The notes beneath the pieces were generated by a model that was given only the letters and a program-made list of their open reading frames with translations, did not search any database and was not told the DNA's origin. A stretch of 25,515 bases of DNA from Acanthaster planci (Eukaryota > Echinodermata > Asteroidea > Valvatida > Acanthasteridae): contig NW_019091608.1 in NCBI RefSeq assembly GCF_001949145.1, forward strand, positions 245,915 to 271,429, written 5' to 3'. Shown here piece after piece: positions 21,201-25,415 of this stretch. A program made the position numbers and the translations under genes. Position 1 is the stretch's first letter, and every line of letters begins with the position of its first letter.

Positions 21201-22969
21201 GGGGACTTTTTTTTCGACTTGAGGGGAATGCCCTCCTACGGAACAAAGCTGACAGACAATAAATGGTAGGAGGGGTCCATTCTGAGATATTTTTGAAGCA
21301 AATTTGTGATCTAGTTAACTTTCCCACCTGTTCATTTTTCTTGCTTTTTTTTCCTCTCCATTTAATTTTTTTTCAGTTTTCCTGATGGGGGAGGGACAAA
21401 TTCCCCCCTCCCCATAATGCTCATCAACCAATGGAAATTGACTAAAACCATTATTGGGAGGATCAAAATTATAGTGCTGCATGTAGCTGACTTTTTTGTT
21501 CTATCAGAAAATGGGTGGGTTCATCCCAGTCCCACTAATTCATGCTTGGGAAAGAGTTCCATATACAGGAGCAAGTAATCATTCTCTACAGTGACCTATT
21601 AGTTGTCAGAAAGTAAACATGTCCAGAAATTCCAATTTAGGAGGAAAAATGCAAGTCTCTTTATCAGAAAACACATTCTTCTTCTGACCAGTCTCATGTG
21701 CACAGGATGTCAAGCAGCGTCCATATATGGAACTCTTTCCCATGCTTGTTCACACCGTCTCAACCACAAGTTTCATGACAAAAATTTTGTAAGGAAATTT
21801 CACCTCAAAATTTTCATCATGAAATTTCCTGGCCAGGAGAAGTTGTCAAAGAAGCAATTTTTTATACCACGTCTTATGTTCGTGAAAGAAAGGGTCTTAT
21901 TTTCAGACTGGAAAAACAATTCTTTCTGTGTGGGGGGGGGGTGATAAAATATCACCTTCCCACACTCTGTACATGGTGTATGCCCCAGGTACATGGGGGC
22001 AGGGATAATCCAGTAAATATGAAGAAGTACATGCATTATTCTGCACAGACGTCAAACCACGAGGAGCTACCCTGACGGCATACACTAACTGCATAAACTG
22101 TTTGCCGTGCAGGTGAATTTTCATTTGTGACCAGCTCCACAAAAATGGGTATTAGGGGACATTTTTTTTTCAAAATGAGTCACAGGCACAGTTGAATTGG
22201 TCACATTATAAGCTTTATTTTGGTGTAGGTTTGAACTCTGTAGCATTTTGTAATCTGGAGATATAGTGATTTTTGCATTCTACCTCCATGATCACATCAC
22301 ACCTACAGAATTGCTTTCACAGATAAAGCCCTTTAAACACAGAAAGAGAAAAAAGAAATAGCCAAGAAGGAAGTCTCTTAATACCCACAGCAACAGTTAG
22401 GTTTTTGGTATGAATTGTGAAAGTACTGATAAAATAGACGCCAATAAACCAAGAAGTAAAAGTCACCCTGTCCACATGTACAAGAGCTCTTAGTGTGAAA
22501 AAGCATAGTGTCCGTTAATACCCTTTTCCGCAGAGTGGGTCACATTTGAGCTCATGATTTCATATCGTTCAATAATATTTACCTGATCAATATCACGTCA
22601 TCAGTAAATTCTGTTTTCATGTTCGTAATTTCGTGAAAGTATCTGTCACAACCATGGACAAGTTTAGTTGTAAATCTGTTGACTTACATGTACTATGATG
22701 TAGTTGTTACTACCGAATCAAAGTCACATACCTGTACCCTTGTGCCTGGGAACGATCGATAATGGATTGATCTGGGCATGCGTAGTTTACACTAGCAACC
22801 AGTCTGGTACCTCATTAGGAAGCGTACCAACGTAGCGTTTTAGTTCGTAGGCTACCATACTAAATTGATCCACCTGCTTCTGTACGGCTGTTCCACGTTC
22901 CGACACGCCTACAAAACGACTGCAGAAGAAGGCTGCTGCTGAGCGGACTGGTCGCTTCAAAAAACCCAT
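179..22969 (-). CDS. CCDC162: Large multi-exon coiled-coil protein gene, CCDC162-like, 3' end outside window
   Basis: Gene-level entry; the 20 exons are listed separately. Every intron is GT-AG on the minus strand and every exon phase matches the next, giving one open frame of 3044 bases (about 1014 residues) with no stop. The protein is mostly hydrophilic helix rich in Glu, Lys, Arg and Gln. I see no signal peptide, no membrane span and no catalytic motif. Low-complexity patches are Ala-rich (end of exon 7), Arg/Glu-rich (exon 13) and Gly-rich (exon 15). From memory of the family, the block around exons 5-6 (RIQQLVQCKHMHMLRWKRF, and later MIYMRWLTCHLHS) and exon 19 (QVITNITYQRPRFDLKAEYF) resemble CCDC162/C6orf183. 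That family has no established molecular role that I can state. The name is tentative; the exon-intron model is much firmer. Introns of 88 bases to 3.1 kb carry nearly all the transposons in the window. Confidence 0.65.
292..1106 (-). other. Intron between exons 19 and 20
   Basis: 815 bases, AT-rich. It has one TACATGTA palindrome near 1072. I see no coding segment, terminal repeats or RNA-like structure. Confidence 0.6.
1107..1307 (-). CDS. CCDC162: CCDC162-like exon 19
   Basis: A 201-base symmetric exon of 67 codons, residues about 911-977 (LLDVYLEAYQHVFDMHEKRS, ITNITYQRPRFDLKAEYFVR, RAECHCLRLHCALIKSVLDQ). The acceptor is ATTCTAG; the donor is CAG|GTATGG. The YQRPRFDL stretch between long helices is the feature I most associate with the CCDC162 family. 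The intron on its 5' side holds the mariner-like element. Confidence 0.87.
1682..1786 (+). repeat. Left terminal inverted repeat of mariner-like element
   Basis: Starts ATGATGTCCTCTTTCTTATG. It aligns without gaps to the reverse complement of 3075-3179. Differences cluster in a 7-base block after position 21 and near the inner third. Confidence 0.88.
1947..2974 (+). pseudogene. Broken mariner-type (D..D spacing 41) transposase
   Basis: The N-terminal part (1947-2234) is a paired-type helix-turn-helix region (FPDHAIPAKSTILKNIRKYQ, then ARRNGLGISLSSFHKIV) ending at a TGA. The middle (about 2290-2550) is still recognisable in pieces. The usual first catalytic Asp of the S-D-E-A motif reads Glu (GEEALFFMNG, codon 2370-2372), with a TAA at 2445-2447 and a frameshift before 2600. 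The C-terminal part (2600-2974) keeps AQDGAPAHR and EWPPKSPELTPRDFF; the two Asp are separated by 41 residues, as in the DD41D mariner group common in arthropods. It is a non-functional relic with at least two stops and a frameshift. Confidence 0.85.
3075..3179 (-). repeat. Right terminal inverted repeat of mariner-like element
   Basis: The reverse complement aligns to 1682-1786 over all 105 bases, with perfect blocks such as TTACTGTCACAGATGACTGA and GAACTGGTCTTGCA. The outer end abuts TA at 3179-3180. Confidence 0.88.
3337..3372 (-). repeat. Inverted 36-bp copy of transposase segment 2643-2678
   Basis: The reverse complement of 3337-3372 is identical to 2643-2678, the part encoding RRIIMRKRLRE. 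It sits outside the element's right end, 30 bases from the N gap at 3403-3418. It is either a fragment of a second copy, a local inversion-duplication, or an assembly join. Confidence 0.8.
3403..3418. other. Assembly gap (16 N)
   Basis: Sixteen undetermined bases inside the repeat-rich intron between exons 18 and 19. The proximity of an inverted transposase fragment suggests an ambiguous repeat join. Confidence 0.95.
3550..3572 (-). repeat. Possible piggyBac-like MITE terminus (TTAA end)
   Basis: On the minus strand this reads TTAACCCCTTCGCGCTGGGA, the usual look of piggyBac-type termini (TTAA target followed by C-rich repeat). A weak partner (AACCCTTGATGATGGGA) lies at about 3182-3198, next to the mariner end, but lacks a clean TTAA. 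A 380-bp element enclosing the N gap is possible, not proven. Confidence 0.35.
4042..4158 (-). CDS. CCDC162: CCDC162-like exon 18, tandem acceptor
   Basis: Residues about 872-910 (AASDMDLPSYGHQQVDRFAV, then WSNEAAFLENKRQ). The donor is CAG|GTGAGA, phase 0. Two acceptors six bases apart (TTAG, exon high end 4158, and CACAG, high end 4152) are both in frame. They would add or remove Ser-Gln, so both products may be made. Confidence 0.82.
4842..4956 (-). CDS. CCDC162: CCDC162-like exon 17
   Basis: A 115-base exon, residues about 833-871 (QLEKDLLLVATCFIERDREN, then Ser/Lys/Arg-rich). The leading G completes Lys from exon 16. The donor is CAG|GTAAGA, phase 0. The acceptor TTGTTGTAG is good. An overlapping 143-codon frame on the plus strand (4765-5196) is antisense to this exon and runs into intron. 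Confidence 0.82.
5107..5262. repeat. Weak pogo/Tc1-like transposon relic
   Basis: TTGTTATAA units recur (near 5117, 5137 and 5219). The right side, read on the minus strand, is TACAGTCAACTCTGGTTA, similar to pogo/Tigger-type termini. No matching left terminus is complete. It lies in the intron between exons 16 and 17, the rest of which (5263-6188) shows nothing else. Confidence 0.3.
6189..6326 (-). CDS. CCDC162: CCDC162-like exon 16
   Basis: A 138-base exon, phase 2 at both ends, residues about 787-832 (LGESEFLEFSEVENHDDFYS, then VHVQDQRGYYVIYQAAMEDF). The alternating hydrophobic pattern with Tyr and Val suggests beta structure, unlike the helical neighbours. The acceptor is AAATTCAG; the donor is AA|GTAAGT. 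Confidence 0.83.
6723..6821 (-). CDS. CCDC162: CCDC162-like exon 15, glycine-rich
   Basis: A 99-base exon, residues about 754-786. KQNHKQGVNDGG leads into a Gly/Leu run and then HGYLHYTPSEF. The acceptor is CTCTGCAG; the donor is AG|GTAAGT. Phase 2 at both ends means the exon could be skipped in frame. The Gly run suggests a flexible loop that may vary in length between species. Confidence 0.78.
7382..7479 (-). CDS. CCDC162: CCDC162-like exon 14
   Basis: A 98-base exon, residues about 722-753 (CLGILNYFRSVERTLTINDG, then LSLEGKQQKRN). I choose the TGTGTTAG acceptor because phase 0 fits exon 13; the nearer TTTAG would not. The donor is AG|GTATTA, phase 2. The start continues the helix that ends exon 13. 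Confidence 0.8.
7985..8082 (-). repeat. Possible tRNA-derived SINE relic next to exon 13
   Basis: On the minus strand, TGGCAGAGTGC fits an A box (10 of 11) and, about 30 bases on, GGGTCGACCCA fits a B box (9 of 11), in the order and spacing of a tRNA promoter. No clear SINE body or A/T-rich tail follows. It begins within about 25 bases of the exon 13 donor. Confidence 0.3.
8105..8378 (-). CDS. CCDC162: CCDC162-like exon 13, acidic/basic linker
   Basis: A 274-base exon, residues about 630-721. It has an acidic stretch (DDIAITDFDEKDVDNINLSS), a Ser-rich segment, a basic cluster (SSRRRRKEE, similar to a monopartite nuclear signal but equally usual in linkers), then helices (YLAFLQLRHLKIRDLQRT). 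The acceptor is TATCAAACAG; the donor is ACT|GTAAGT, phase 0. GC-rich. A piggyBac-like MITE begins 61 bases upstream of the acceptor, and a possible SINE relic sits at the donor side. Confidence 0.85.
8440..8800. mobile_element. PiggyBac-like MITE flanked by TTAA
   Basis: Both ends abut TTAA (8436-8439 and 8801-8804). The terminal 15 bases, CCACTTCTTGCCGGG and the inverted CCACTATCTGCCGGG, match at 12 positions. The 361-bp interior has no transposase frame. TTAA duplication is the hallmark of piggyBac insertion, so this is best read as a non-autonomous member. It sits in the intron between exons 12 and 13, close to the exon 13 acceptor. Confidence 0.6.
9335..9531 (-). CDS. CCDC162: CCDC162-like exon 12
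   Basis: A 197-base exon, residues about 565-629, with RLQKFSLWMQKVQDALKEHA and then a longer Val/Thr-rich part ending YSSPDLYS. I start it at CTGTTAG (high end 9531) because the frame stays open and helical up to that point. A GGATGCAG acceptor 43 bases further in also keeps the frame but fits the phase of exon 11 less naturally. The donor is AG|GTAGGT, phase 2. Confidence 0.78.
9868..9979 (-). CDS. CCDC162: CCDC162-like exon 11
   Basis: A 112-base exon, residues about 527-564 (ARRDPVQEKMMTKLRHIGNV, then LLRAQSRFFSVNDIN). The leading G completes Lys from exon 10. The donor is AAT|GTGAGA, phase 0. It is a basic amphipathic helix followed by an aromatic turn. Confidence 0.82.
9980..10924 (-). 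other. Intron between exons 10 and 11
   Basis: 945 bases with two TACATGTA palindromes 20 bases apart (10568 and 10588). A G-rich patch near 10205 (GTGTAGCCAGGGGTGGGGG) resembles fragments seen near 23070. No gene is seen. Confidence 0.5.
10925..11007 (-). CDS. CCDC162: CCDC162-like exon 10
   Basis: An 83-base exon, residues about 500-526 (MGNESWGADVSNHALIKESN, then WLPFIKLK). The acceptor TTTGTCCCAG is strong. The donor is AA|GTAAGA, phase 2. The Met codon opening the exon is internal by phase and is not a start. Confidence 0.8.
11216..11341 (-). CDS. CCDC162: CCDC162-like exon 9
   Basis: A 126-base symmetric exon of 42 codons, residues about 458-499 (NLDRINGPSDEMELLSYVNR, then RFKTAFARQEEQKTFPTYDK). 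The acceptor is TTGAGCAG; the donor is GAG|GTAAGA. It has charged helices at both ends of a Gly-Pro-Ser turn. Confidence 0.83.
11342..12086 (-). other. Intron between exons 8 and 9
   Basis: 745 bases of AT-rich intron. I see no repeat termini, coding blocks or RNA structure. Confidence 0.55.
12087..12199 (-). CDS. CCDC162: CCDC162-like exon 8
   Basis: A 113-base exon, residues about 420-457. It starts Gly-rich, then reads HVTDLDHLRPQLEFLMSCYG. Two leading bases complete a Gly codon begun in exon 7 (phase 1) across the 3.1-kb intron. The acceptor is ACCTCAG and the donor GCA|GTAAGT, phase 0. Because the phase fits exon 7 directly, no missing exon is needed in the long intron. Confidence 0.8.
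12200..15314 (-). other. 3.1-kb intron between exons 7 and 8
   Basis: The longest intron. It carries about half of the TACATGTA octamers in the window, concentrated between 12340 and 14770. It also has a 9-bp hairpin at 12759-12784 and paired hairpins at 15144-15191. The phases of exons 7 and 8 join directly, so no exon need be hidden here. No transposon termini were recognised. Confidence 0.55.
15144..15191. repeat. Two adjacent perfect hairpins
   Basis: CACTGGTTC (15144-15152) pairs with GAACCAGTG (15163-15171). Immediately after, GATCAC (15175-15180) pairs with GTGATC (15186-15191). They lie in the long intron, 120 bases from exon 7. Role unknown; possibly a transposon end. Confidence 0.4.
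15315..15714 (-). CDS. CCDC162: CCDC162-like exon 7, long low-complexity linker
   Basis: The largest exon, 400 bases, residues about 287-419. It starts ILEWLPVSHKHESLPPPHHQ and moves into an acidic patch. A Ser/Met/Gly-rich disordered region follows, with repeated short S-L-M-G type blocks, and the exon ends in an Ala run. The acceptor is GGCTAG, phase 0; the donor is G|GTCAGA, phase 1, matching exon 8 as a split Gly codon. GC content is far above the flanking introns. The region is probably an unstructured linker. A 290-base open frame on the opposite strand is only its shadow. Confidence 0.85.
16225..16408 (-). CDS. CCDC162: CCDC162-like exon 6
   Basis: A 184-base exon, residues about 225-286 (EIMAEYSDTSARARRLSIAH, then EDLMIYMRWLTCHLHSTKKI). 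One leading G completes the Ala codon from exon 5. The donor is CGG|GTAAGC, phase 0. The aromatic- and Cys-containing second half looks like a packed helical core, not a free coiled coil. It is the strongest family-like segment of the N-terminal half. Confidence 0.85.
16492..16499. promoter_or_regulatory. Perfect CRE-type palindrome TGACGTCA
   Basis: The exact eight-base CREB/ATF consensus, embedded in GTGACGTCAC, lies in the intron between exons 5 and 6. One occurrence in 25 kb is not rare enough to prove function. Confidence 0.25.
17156..17326. other. Assembly gap (171 N)
   Basis: 171 undetermined bases in the intron between exons 5 and 6. Apparent open frames crossing it are made of N and carry no information. 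Confidence 0.95.
17616..17949. mobile_element. Fold-back (long inverted repeat) MITE
   Basis: Two nested pairs of inverted arms. The outer pair, about 17616-17650 and 17910-17949, shares AATAAGCC.TTTGCGAGTT. The inner pair, 17701-17740 and 17836-17874, shares GTTGCTATACCTC and GGGGCAAGCTTTTGC. An ACATAACA block lies between the pairs on both sides. The central loop is about 95 bases. The whole could fold into a hairpin of roughly 120 bp per arm with internal loops. There is no open frame and no clear target duplication, so the superfamily is unassigned. Confidence 0.7.
17974..18098 (-). CDS. CCDC162: CCDC162-like exon 5
   Basis: A 125-base exon, residues about 184-224, with CDRIQQLVQCKHMHMLRWKR and then EALYAPYQKRLA. 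The acceptor is GGTCTGCAG, phase 0; the donor is GC|GTAAGT, phase 2. The Cys/His/Trp-rich basic helix is one of the stretches that made me think of CCDC162. A fold-back transposon (17616-17949) ends 24 bases beyond the donor on the intron side. Confidence 0.82.
18371..18738 (-). mobile_element. tRNA-derived SINE
   Basis: On the minus strand the element starts GGGGAGTCAGG. An A-box-like TGGCAAGGTAG (18727-18717, one mismatch) is followed by a perfect B box GGTTCGATTCC (18684-18674) inside a TPsiC-like stem CCCGGGTTCGATTCCCGGG. A tRNA-unrelated body contains CCGGGGTTTTCCTCCCACCT, a block like those in deuterostome SINEs and L2/CR1-type sequences. The end is an AT-rich tail (ATAAATTGTTATTATTAA). 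RNA polymerase III would transcribe it in the same direction as the host gene. It lies in the intron between exons 4 and 5. Confidence 0.75.
19106..19178. repeat. Imperfect 31-bp inverted repeat with 11-base loop
   Basis: GGCTCAGGAGAA...TAATGCCCT (19106-19136) and the inverse 19148-19178 match at 25 of 31 positions, with 12 perfect bases at the outside and 9 at the inside. The inner GGGCATTATCAGA recurs at 19454-19466, so this may be one end of a longer repeat reaching about 19.47 kb. Confidence 0.5.
19626..19736 (-). CDS. CCDC162: CCDC162-like exon 4
   Basis: A 111-base exon of 37 whole codons, phase 0 at both ends, residues about 147-183 (VSEALPLVMQADVMKEEMEI, then a stretch ending LPLILHQ). 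The acceptor is CTTTTAG. The donor, CAG|GTTGGT, is weaker than the others in this gene. Being symmetric, the exon could be skipped without breaking the frame. Confidence 0.78.
20368..20440 (-). CDS. CCDC162: CCDC162-like exon 3
   Basis: A 73-base exon, residues about 122-146, ending KQRELVIKRAME. The acceptor is TATACAG with one base completing a Ser codon from exon 2. The donor is GAG|GTAAGT, phase 0. It is a short basic helical segment between two longer helices. Confidence 0.78.
20641..20826 (-). CDS. CCDC162: CCDC162-like exon 2
   Basis: Residues about 60-121. A Pro-rich start (HVPDLPTCPN) leads into a clear amphipathic charged helix (KIRNLEEGLAKELTDLQNDI), the best coiled-coil candidate in the N-terminal part. 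The donor is AG|GTACAT, phase 2, and fits exon 3. The acceptor is uncertain. Using GAG at 20827-20828 fits the phase of exon 1. The stronger-looking CACACACAG acceptor (exon high end 20839) stays open but would need an upstream exon ending in phase 1. Confidence 0.75.
20827..22790 (-). other. Intron between exons 1 and 2
   Basis: About 2 kb. It holds the MITE at 21541-21748, a 10-bp hairpin (21793-21802 with 21820-21829) and a poly-G run near 21932. A TAGCTCAGCGGA block near 20977 faintly recalls a tRNA D arm. No coding segment is recognised. Confidence 0.5.
21549..21740. mobile_element. 192-bp MITE with perfect termini and 8-bp target duplication
   Basis: The terminal repeats GGAAAGAGTTCCATATA (21549-21565) and its exact inverse (21724-21740) are 17 bp and perfect. 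Both are flanked by the identical 8-mer CATGCTTG (21541-21548 and 21741-21748). An 8-bp duplication is typical of hAT, P and Merlin superfamilies; the GG start does not settle which. The interior is AT-rich without a transposase. Intact ends suggest a fairly young insertion. Confidence 0.8.
22791..22969 (-). CDS. CCDC162: CCDC162-like exon 1 (proposed start exon)
   Basis: An open frame begins at an ATG (22969-22967, MGFLKRPVRSAAAFFCSRF) and runs to a GTAAAC donor, leaving two bases of a split codon (phase 2). The block is richer in CpG than the flanking DNA, which fits a gene 5' end. Its tail (VDQFSMVAYELKRYVGTLPN) looks like real helical coding sequence. Two doubts remain. A pyrimidine-rich tract ending in CAG lies inside this frame near 22920, so the exon could begin there and the true start lie further upstream. 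An alternative donor, GAG|GTACC, also exists near 22810. The frame upstream of the ATG closes with a TAA near 23040. Confidence 0.5.
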
Positions 22970-23430
22970 CCGCCTTGCAAGGGGATTGGCAGTGGCGGTT
23001 TTCACTCCTTTCAGTTCTGAGTTTCCCGAACAAGGTTATCAATAATAATTACAACCTGCACATACAGAGGCGTCTCCAGGTTTTTGAGTCCGGGGTAGGG
23101 GTAATGAGGATTTGTTTCAAAGAACGATTAGGGGCCTATAGCAGCACAGATCCCTCAGGCTGTGTCACACAAAAAGTAACCAACGTCTAATTAAACAATG
23201 TAAAAATTAAAATAGAAGTTATATCTATAATGAAAAGAGATGAGATCCTACTTCGCTAAGGTACAAAAATCGGGACAGTAATCTGATAGGCCTGCCTTGG
23301 AAAAAATCCTGGATCCGACCCTGACGATTAGTTTCACTCGAAAGAGTACTCTATCACCCCGGGGAACCGGGTACCTTGGTATGGTAGTACATTACGGTTT
23401 GTAAAGTGTCGGCACTTTGAAAGTCAAGAA

Positions 23431-23456
23431 GATAGTTTGGCCGGATAGTTTGGCCG
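23431..23456. repeat. 13-base perfect tandem duplication
   Basis: GATAGTTTGGCCG occurs twice in a row in the intergenic region, next to a small AAAGTG/CACTTT hairpin at 23403-23418. Confidence 0.6.
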
Positions 23457-24727
23457 CCAGCAAGTGAAAAGGGCGAGCCCACAGCCAGCTTCGTAGGGAG
23501 GGAAATTTGTTGGGGGGGGGGGGCTCTTTCTGTACATGCTAAATTTGGGGGCGTTTTGACACAGAGGAAGGGAAATGGCTTAACATGTAGTTATACCATA
23601 TGTTTACTCGTGGAGCCGGACGTGAGTCACATTTTTTCAATTTCTTGAACTAACTTCAAAGATTATTTGTGACATGATATAAGTTGTGAAAAATGACTTG
23701 CACATTGACTAAAAGTAACATTGACCTGCTGACATTGACAACTTTGTCGAAATAAACAAAGTATTTATTCAAGGAAATGCAGACCTTTGCTGTGTACAAC
23801 AGCAATCCTGTTTCATTTTACTGACATTTTATCATTAGGAATAGCAGGAAAATGAGGTATAAAAGACAAACCTGTTTGCAAAACATCAAAATGGATCCCA
23901 GATTAAGTGTTTAATACAAGTACGTCTTGACTTGGTCTTTACAACGCTGTGCTCAAATTCGGTGGTTTTTTTGGGGGGGGGACTTTCTCTGTTACCCCAT
24001 ACCAAATGGGCCCATTACTTGAAGTGCTTCCTGCGTTCAAAACTCAAGGTTTAGGAGGTCTGAGGTGGCCAGGTGAGTGTACAGAGGACATTTGCCCGCA
24101 GCAGAAATTAATATTCACAACAATCTGTTATGCAGGAAAAAACGATACATTATATCTCAATCTCGAAAGTTGGTGAAAATTTACGAGCCTGTCAGGCTTT
24201 GATTTACGTTGCACTAAGGAGTTGCAGTTCGTCAACATGATTGAATTCTTGAATACCGTAACTTCAATCCCTGGGAATGAGAAACAGACTATTTAATACA
24301 GATGTTGGCCATATATAATGCTGGGAAAAGGACTGAATCACAAACGTCCACGTATGACCCCCCCCCCAATAAAAGAGACAACAGGAGACCGGGGGAAAGA
24401 AAACGCCCTCAGCGGGCTTTTGCCTATTTTATTGTTTAATCGGCGTTGTTGAAAATAGGACAGTTTCTAAAGTAATCCTTAGTTCTGTATAAAACCGCTT
24501 TTAATTTAGGCTATAGTATACCCAGTTGATATGTGAGGGCCCAAGACTTAGGAAAACGAGCACATCCAATGTTAACGATATCTGTATACACTAATGAAGG
24601 AGAAATGGGTGGGTTGCTGGTTTTGTTGCCGTCTGTTCTCTCATGCAAAATACGCTGGGAAGGTGGCGCCGCAGAAACGCTTCATTTGCGGCCTTATCGA
24701 CTCTGATTATATGCCACCCTATACATT

Positions 24728-24733
24728 TTTAAT
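24728..24733 (-). promoter_or_regulatory. Possible polyadenylation signal of the C1q gene
   Basis: ATTAAA on the minus strand, about 135 bases after the stop, is the nearest recognised variant signal. A canonical AATAAA on the same strand lies further on, near 24427. Which one is used cannot be told from sequence. Confidence 0.25.
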
Positions 24734-24868
24734 GGCTAAGTAACCTATTAATTATTGTCTTAATAAAGGGGGACATCTTAAATAATACTTTTGGTCGTTG
24801 TGTTAACTATCGCAGTCGTTTTAGTAGGTTGAGACAATCAAGGTCAGTACATTCTGGACATGAACTTC

Positions 24869-25396
24869 CTACAATCTAGTCAATAAATAACCGCTGAAGG
24901 AAATCGGTTGGTTATCTCCGGCGTCCACCGGATTGGATGTGACCAGATACAGCTGGTCGTCCTTATCCAATTCCAACAGCACCGAGGCACCGGGTACGGA
25001 GATGGCCCTACCTGCAGCTGGGGCCCATGGACCCTCGGTTGTCACCACGTCCGTCTTCACGGAGCGGTCCGACGACTCCCGGACCAGTTTGACCGCGGTG
25101 GGCGGAGCCGGGCCAGCGCTAAGCTCCTGGTGGAAGGTGAACGCAAAGGCGTAGACACCCTTGATGGGCACGGTGAACACGCCGCTGTCCGAGTCGAAGT
25201 GGTTGGCGTCGGGCCGGACCATCCGGCCGTACAGTCCGATGGTTCCCTCGGGCGAGGTGGCCGGGACTCGTTGGGTTCGCTGTGCCGAGAAGGCCACGGT
25301 GCGGAGGTAACGCAGATTGGCATCTGTGACGGTCATTAGAAGACAAGCAGAGAAGCCGAGCCATACAAGGCCGAAGCGCAGGATCACAACGATCAT
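24869..25396 (-). CDS. C1q-domain-containing protein, globular head only
   Basis: 175 residues. An N-terminal hydrophobic stretch (about residues 2-22) reads as a secretion signal or membrane anchor. The C1q domain follows, about residues 31-175, the usual family size. It carries VAFSA (34-38), Asn-His-Phe-Asp (65-68), the Gly72-x-Phe-x-x-Pro-x-x-Gly80-x-Tyr-x-Phe signature and the closing FSGYLL (167-172). There are no collagen Gly-X-Y repeats and no Cys outside the signal, so trimers would be non-covalent. C1q domains fold as TNF-like jelly rolls that trimerise. In invertebrates such secreted proteins are usually lectin-like recognition molecules; that role is inferred here. The ATG at 25396-25394 has A at -3 and lies 19 bases inside an exon whose acceptor (TTTTTGTGTCAG) ends at 25416. 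The stop is TAG at 24871-24869. GC content is much above the flanks. Confidence 0.88.
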   Translation of the reverse strand: MIVVILRFGLVWLGFSACLLMTVTDANLRYLRTVAFSAQRTQRVPATSPEGTIGLYGRMVRPDANHFDSDSGVFTVPIKGVYAFAFTFHQELSAGPAPPTAVKLVRESSDRSVKTDVVTTEGPWAPAAGRAISVPGASVLLELDKDDQLYLVTSNPVDAGDNQPISFSGYLLTRL

Positions 25397-25415
25397 GATA
25401 AAAGCCCAAGGATAC
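25397..25415 (-). other. 5' leader of the C1q exon after a splice acceptor
   Basis: The minus strand shows a T-rich tract ending TTTTTGTGTCAG (AG at 25417-25416), then 19 bases before the ATG. This is a good 3' splice site, so an upstream exon, probably non-coding, lies outside the window. The frame is open across these 19 bases, so a longer N-terminus cannot be fully excluded. Confidence 0.5.

Larger units (their letters stand above)
22970..24868. other. Intergenic region between the C1q gene and the large gene
   Basis: This is the 3' flank of the C1q gene and the presumed promoter side of the CCDC162-like gene. I see no open frame worth calling. It contains three G/C homopolymer runs (near 23511, 23973 and 24358), a 13-base perfect tandem duplication at 23431-23456 and a small hairpin at 23403-23418. 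I found no convincing TATA box near 23000. Confidence 0.5.

Noticed and set aside
24908-25339. 143-codon plus-strand open frame
   Set aside because: It is antisense to the C1q exon. GC-rich coding on the minus strand creates it, and it lacks any recognisable domain.
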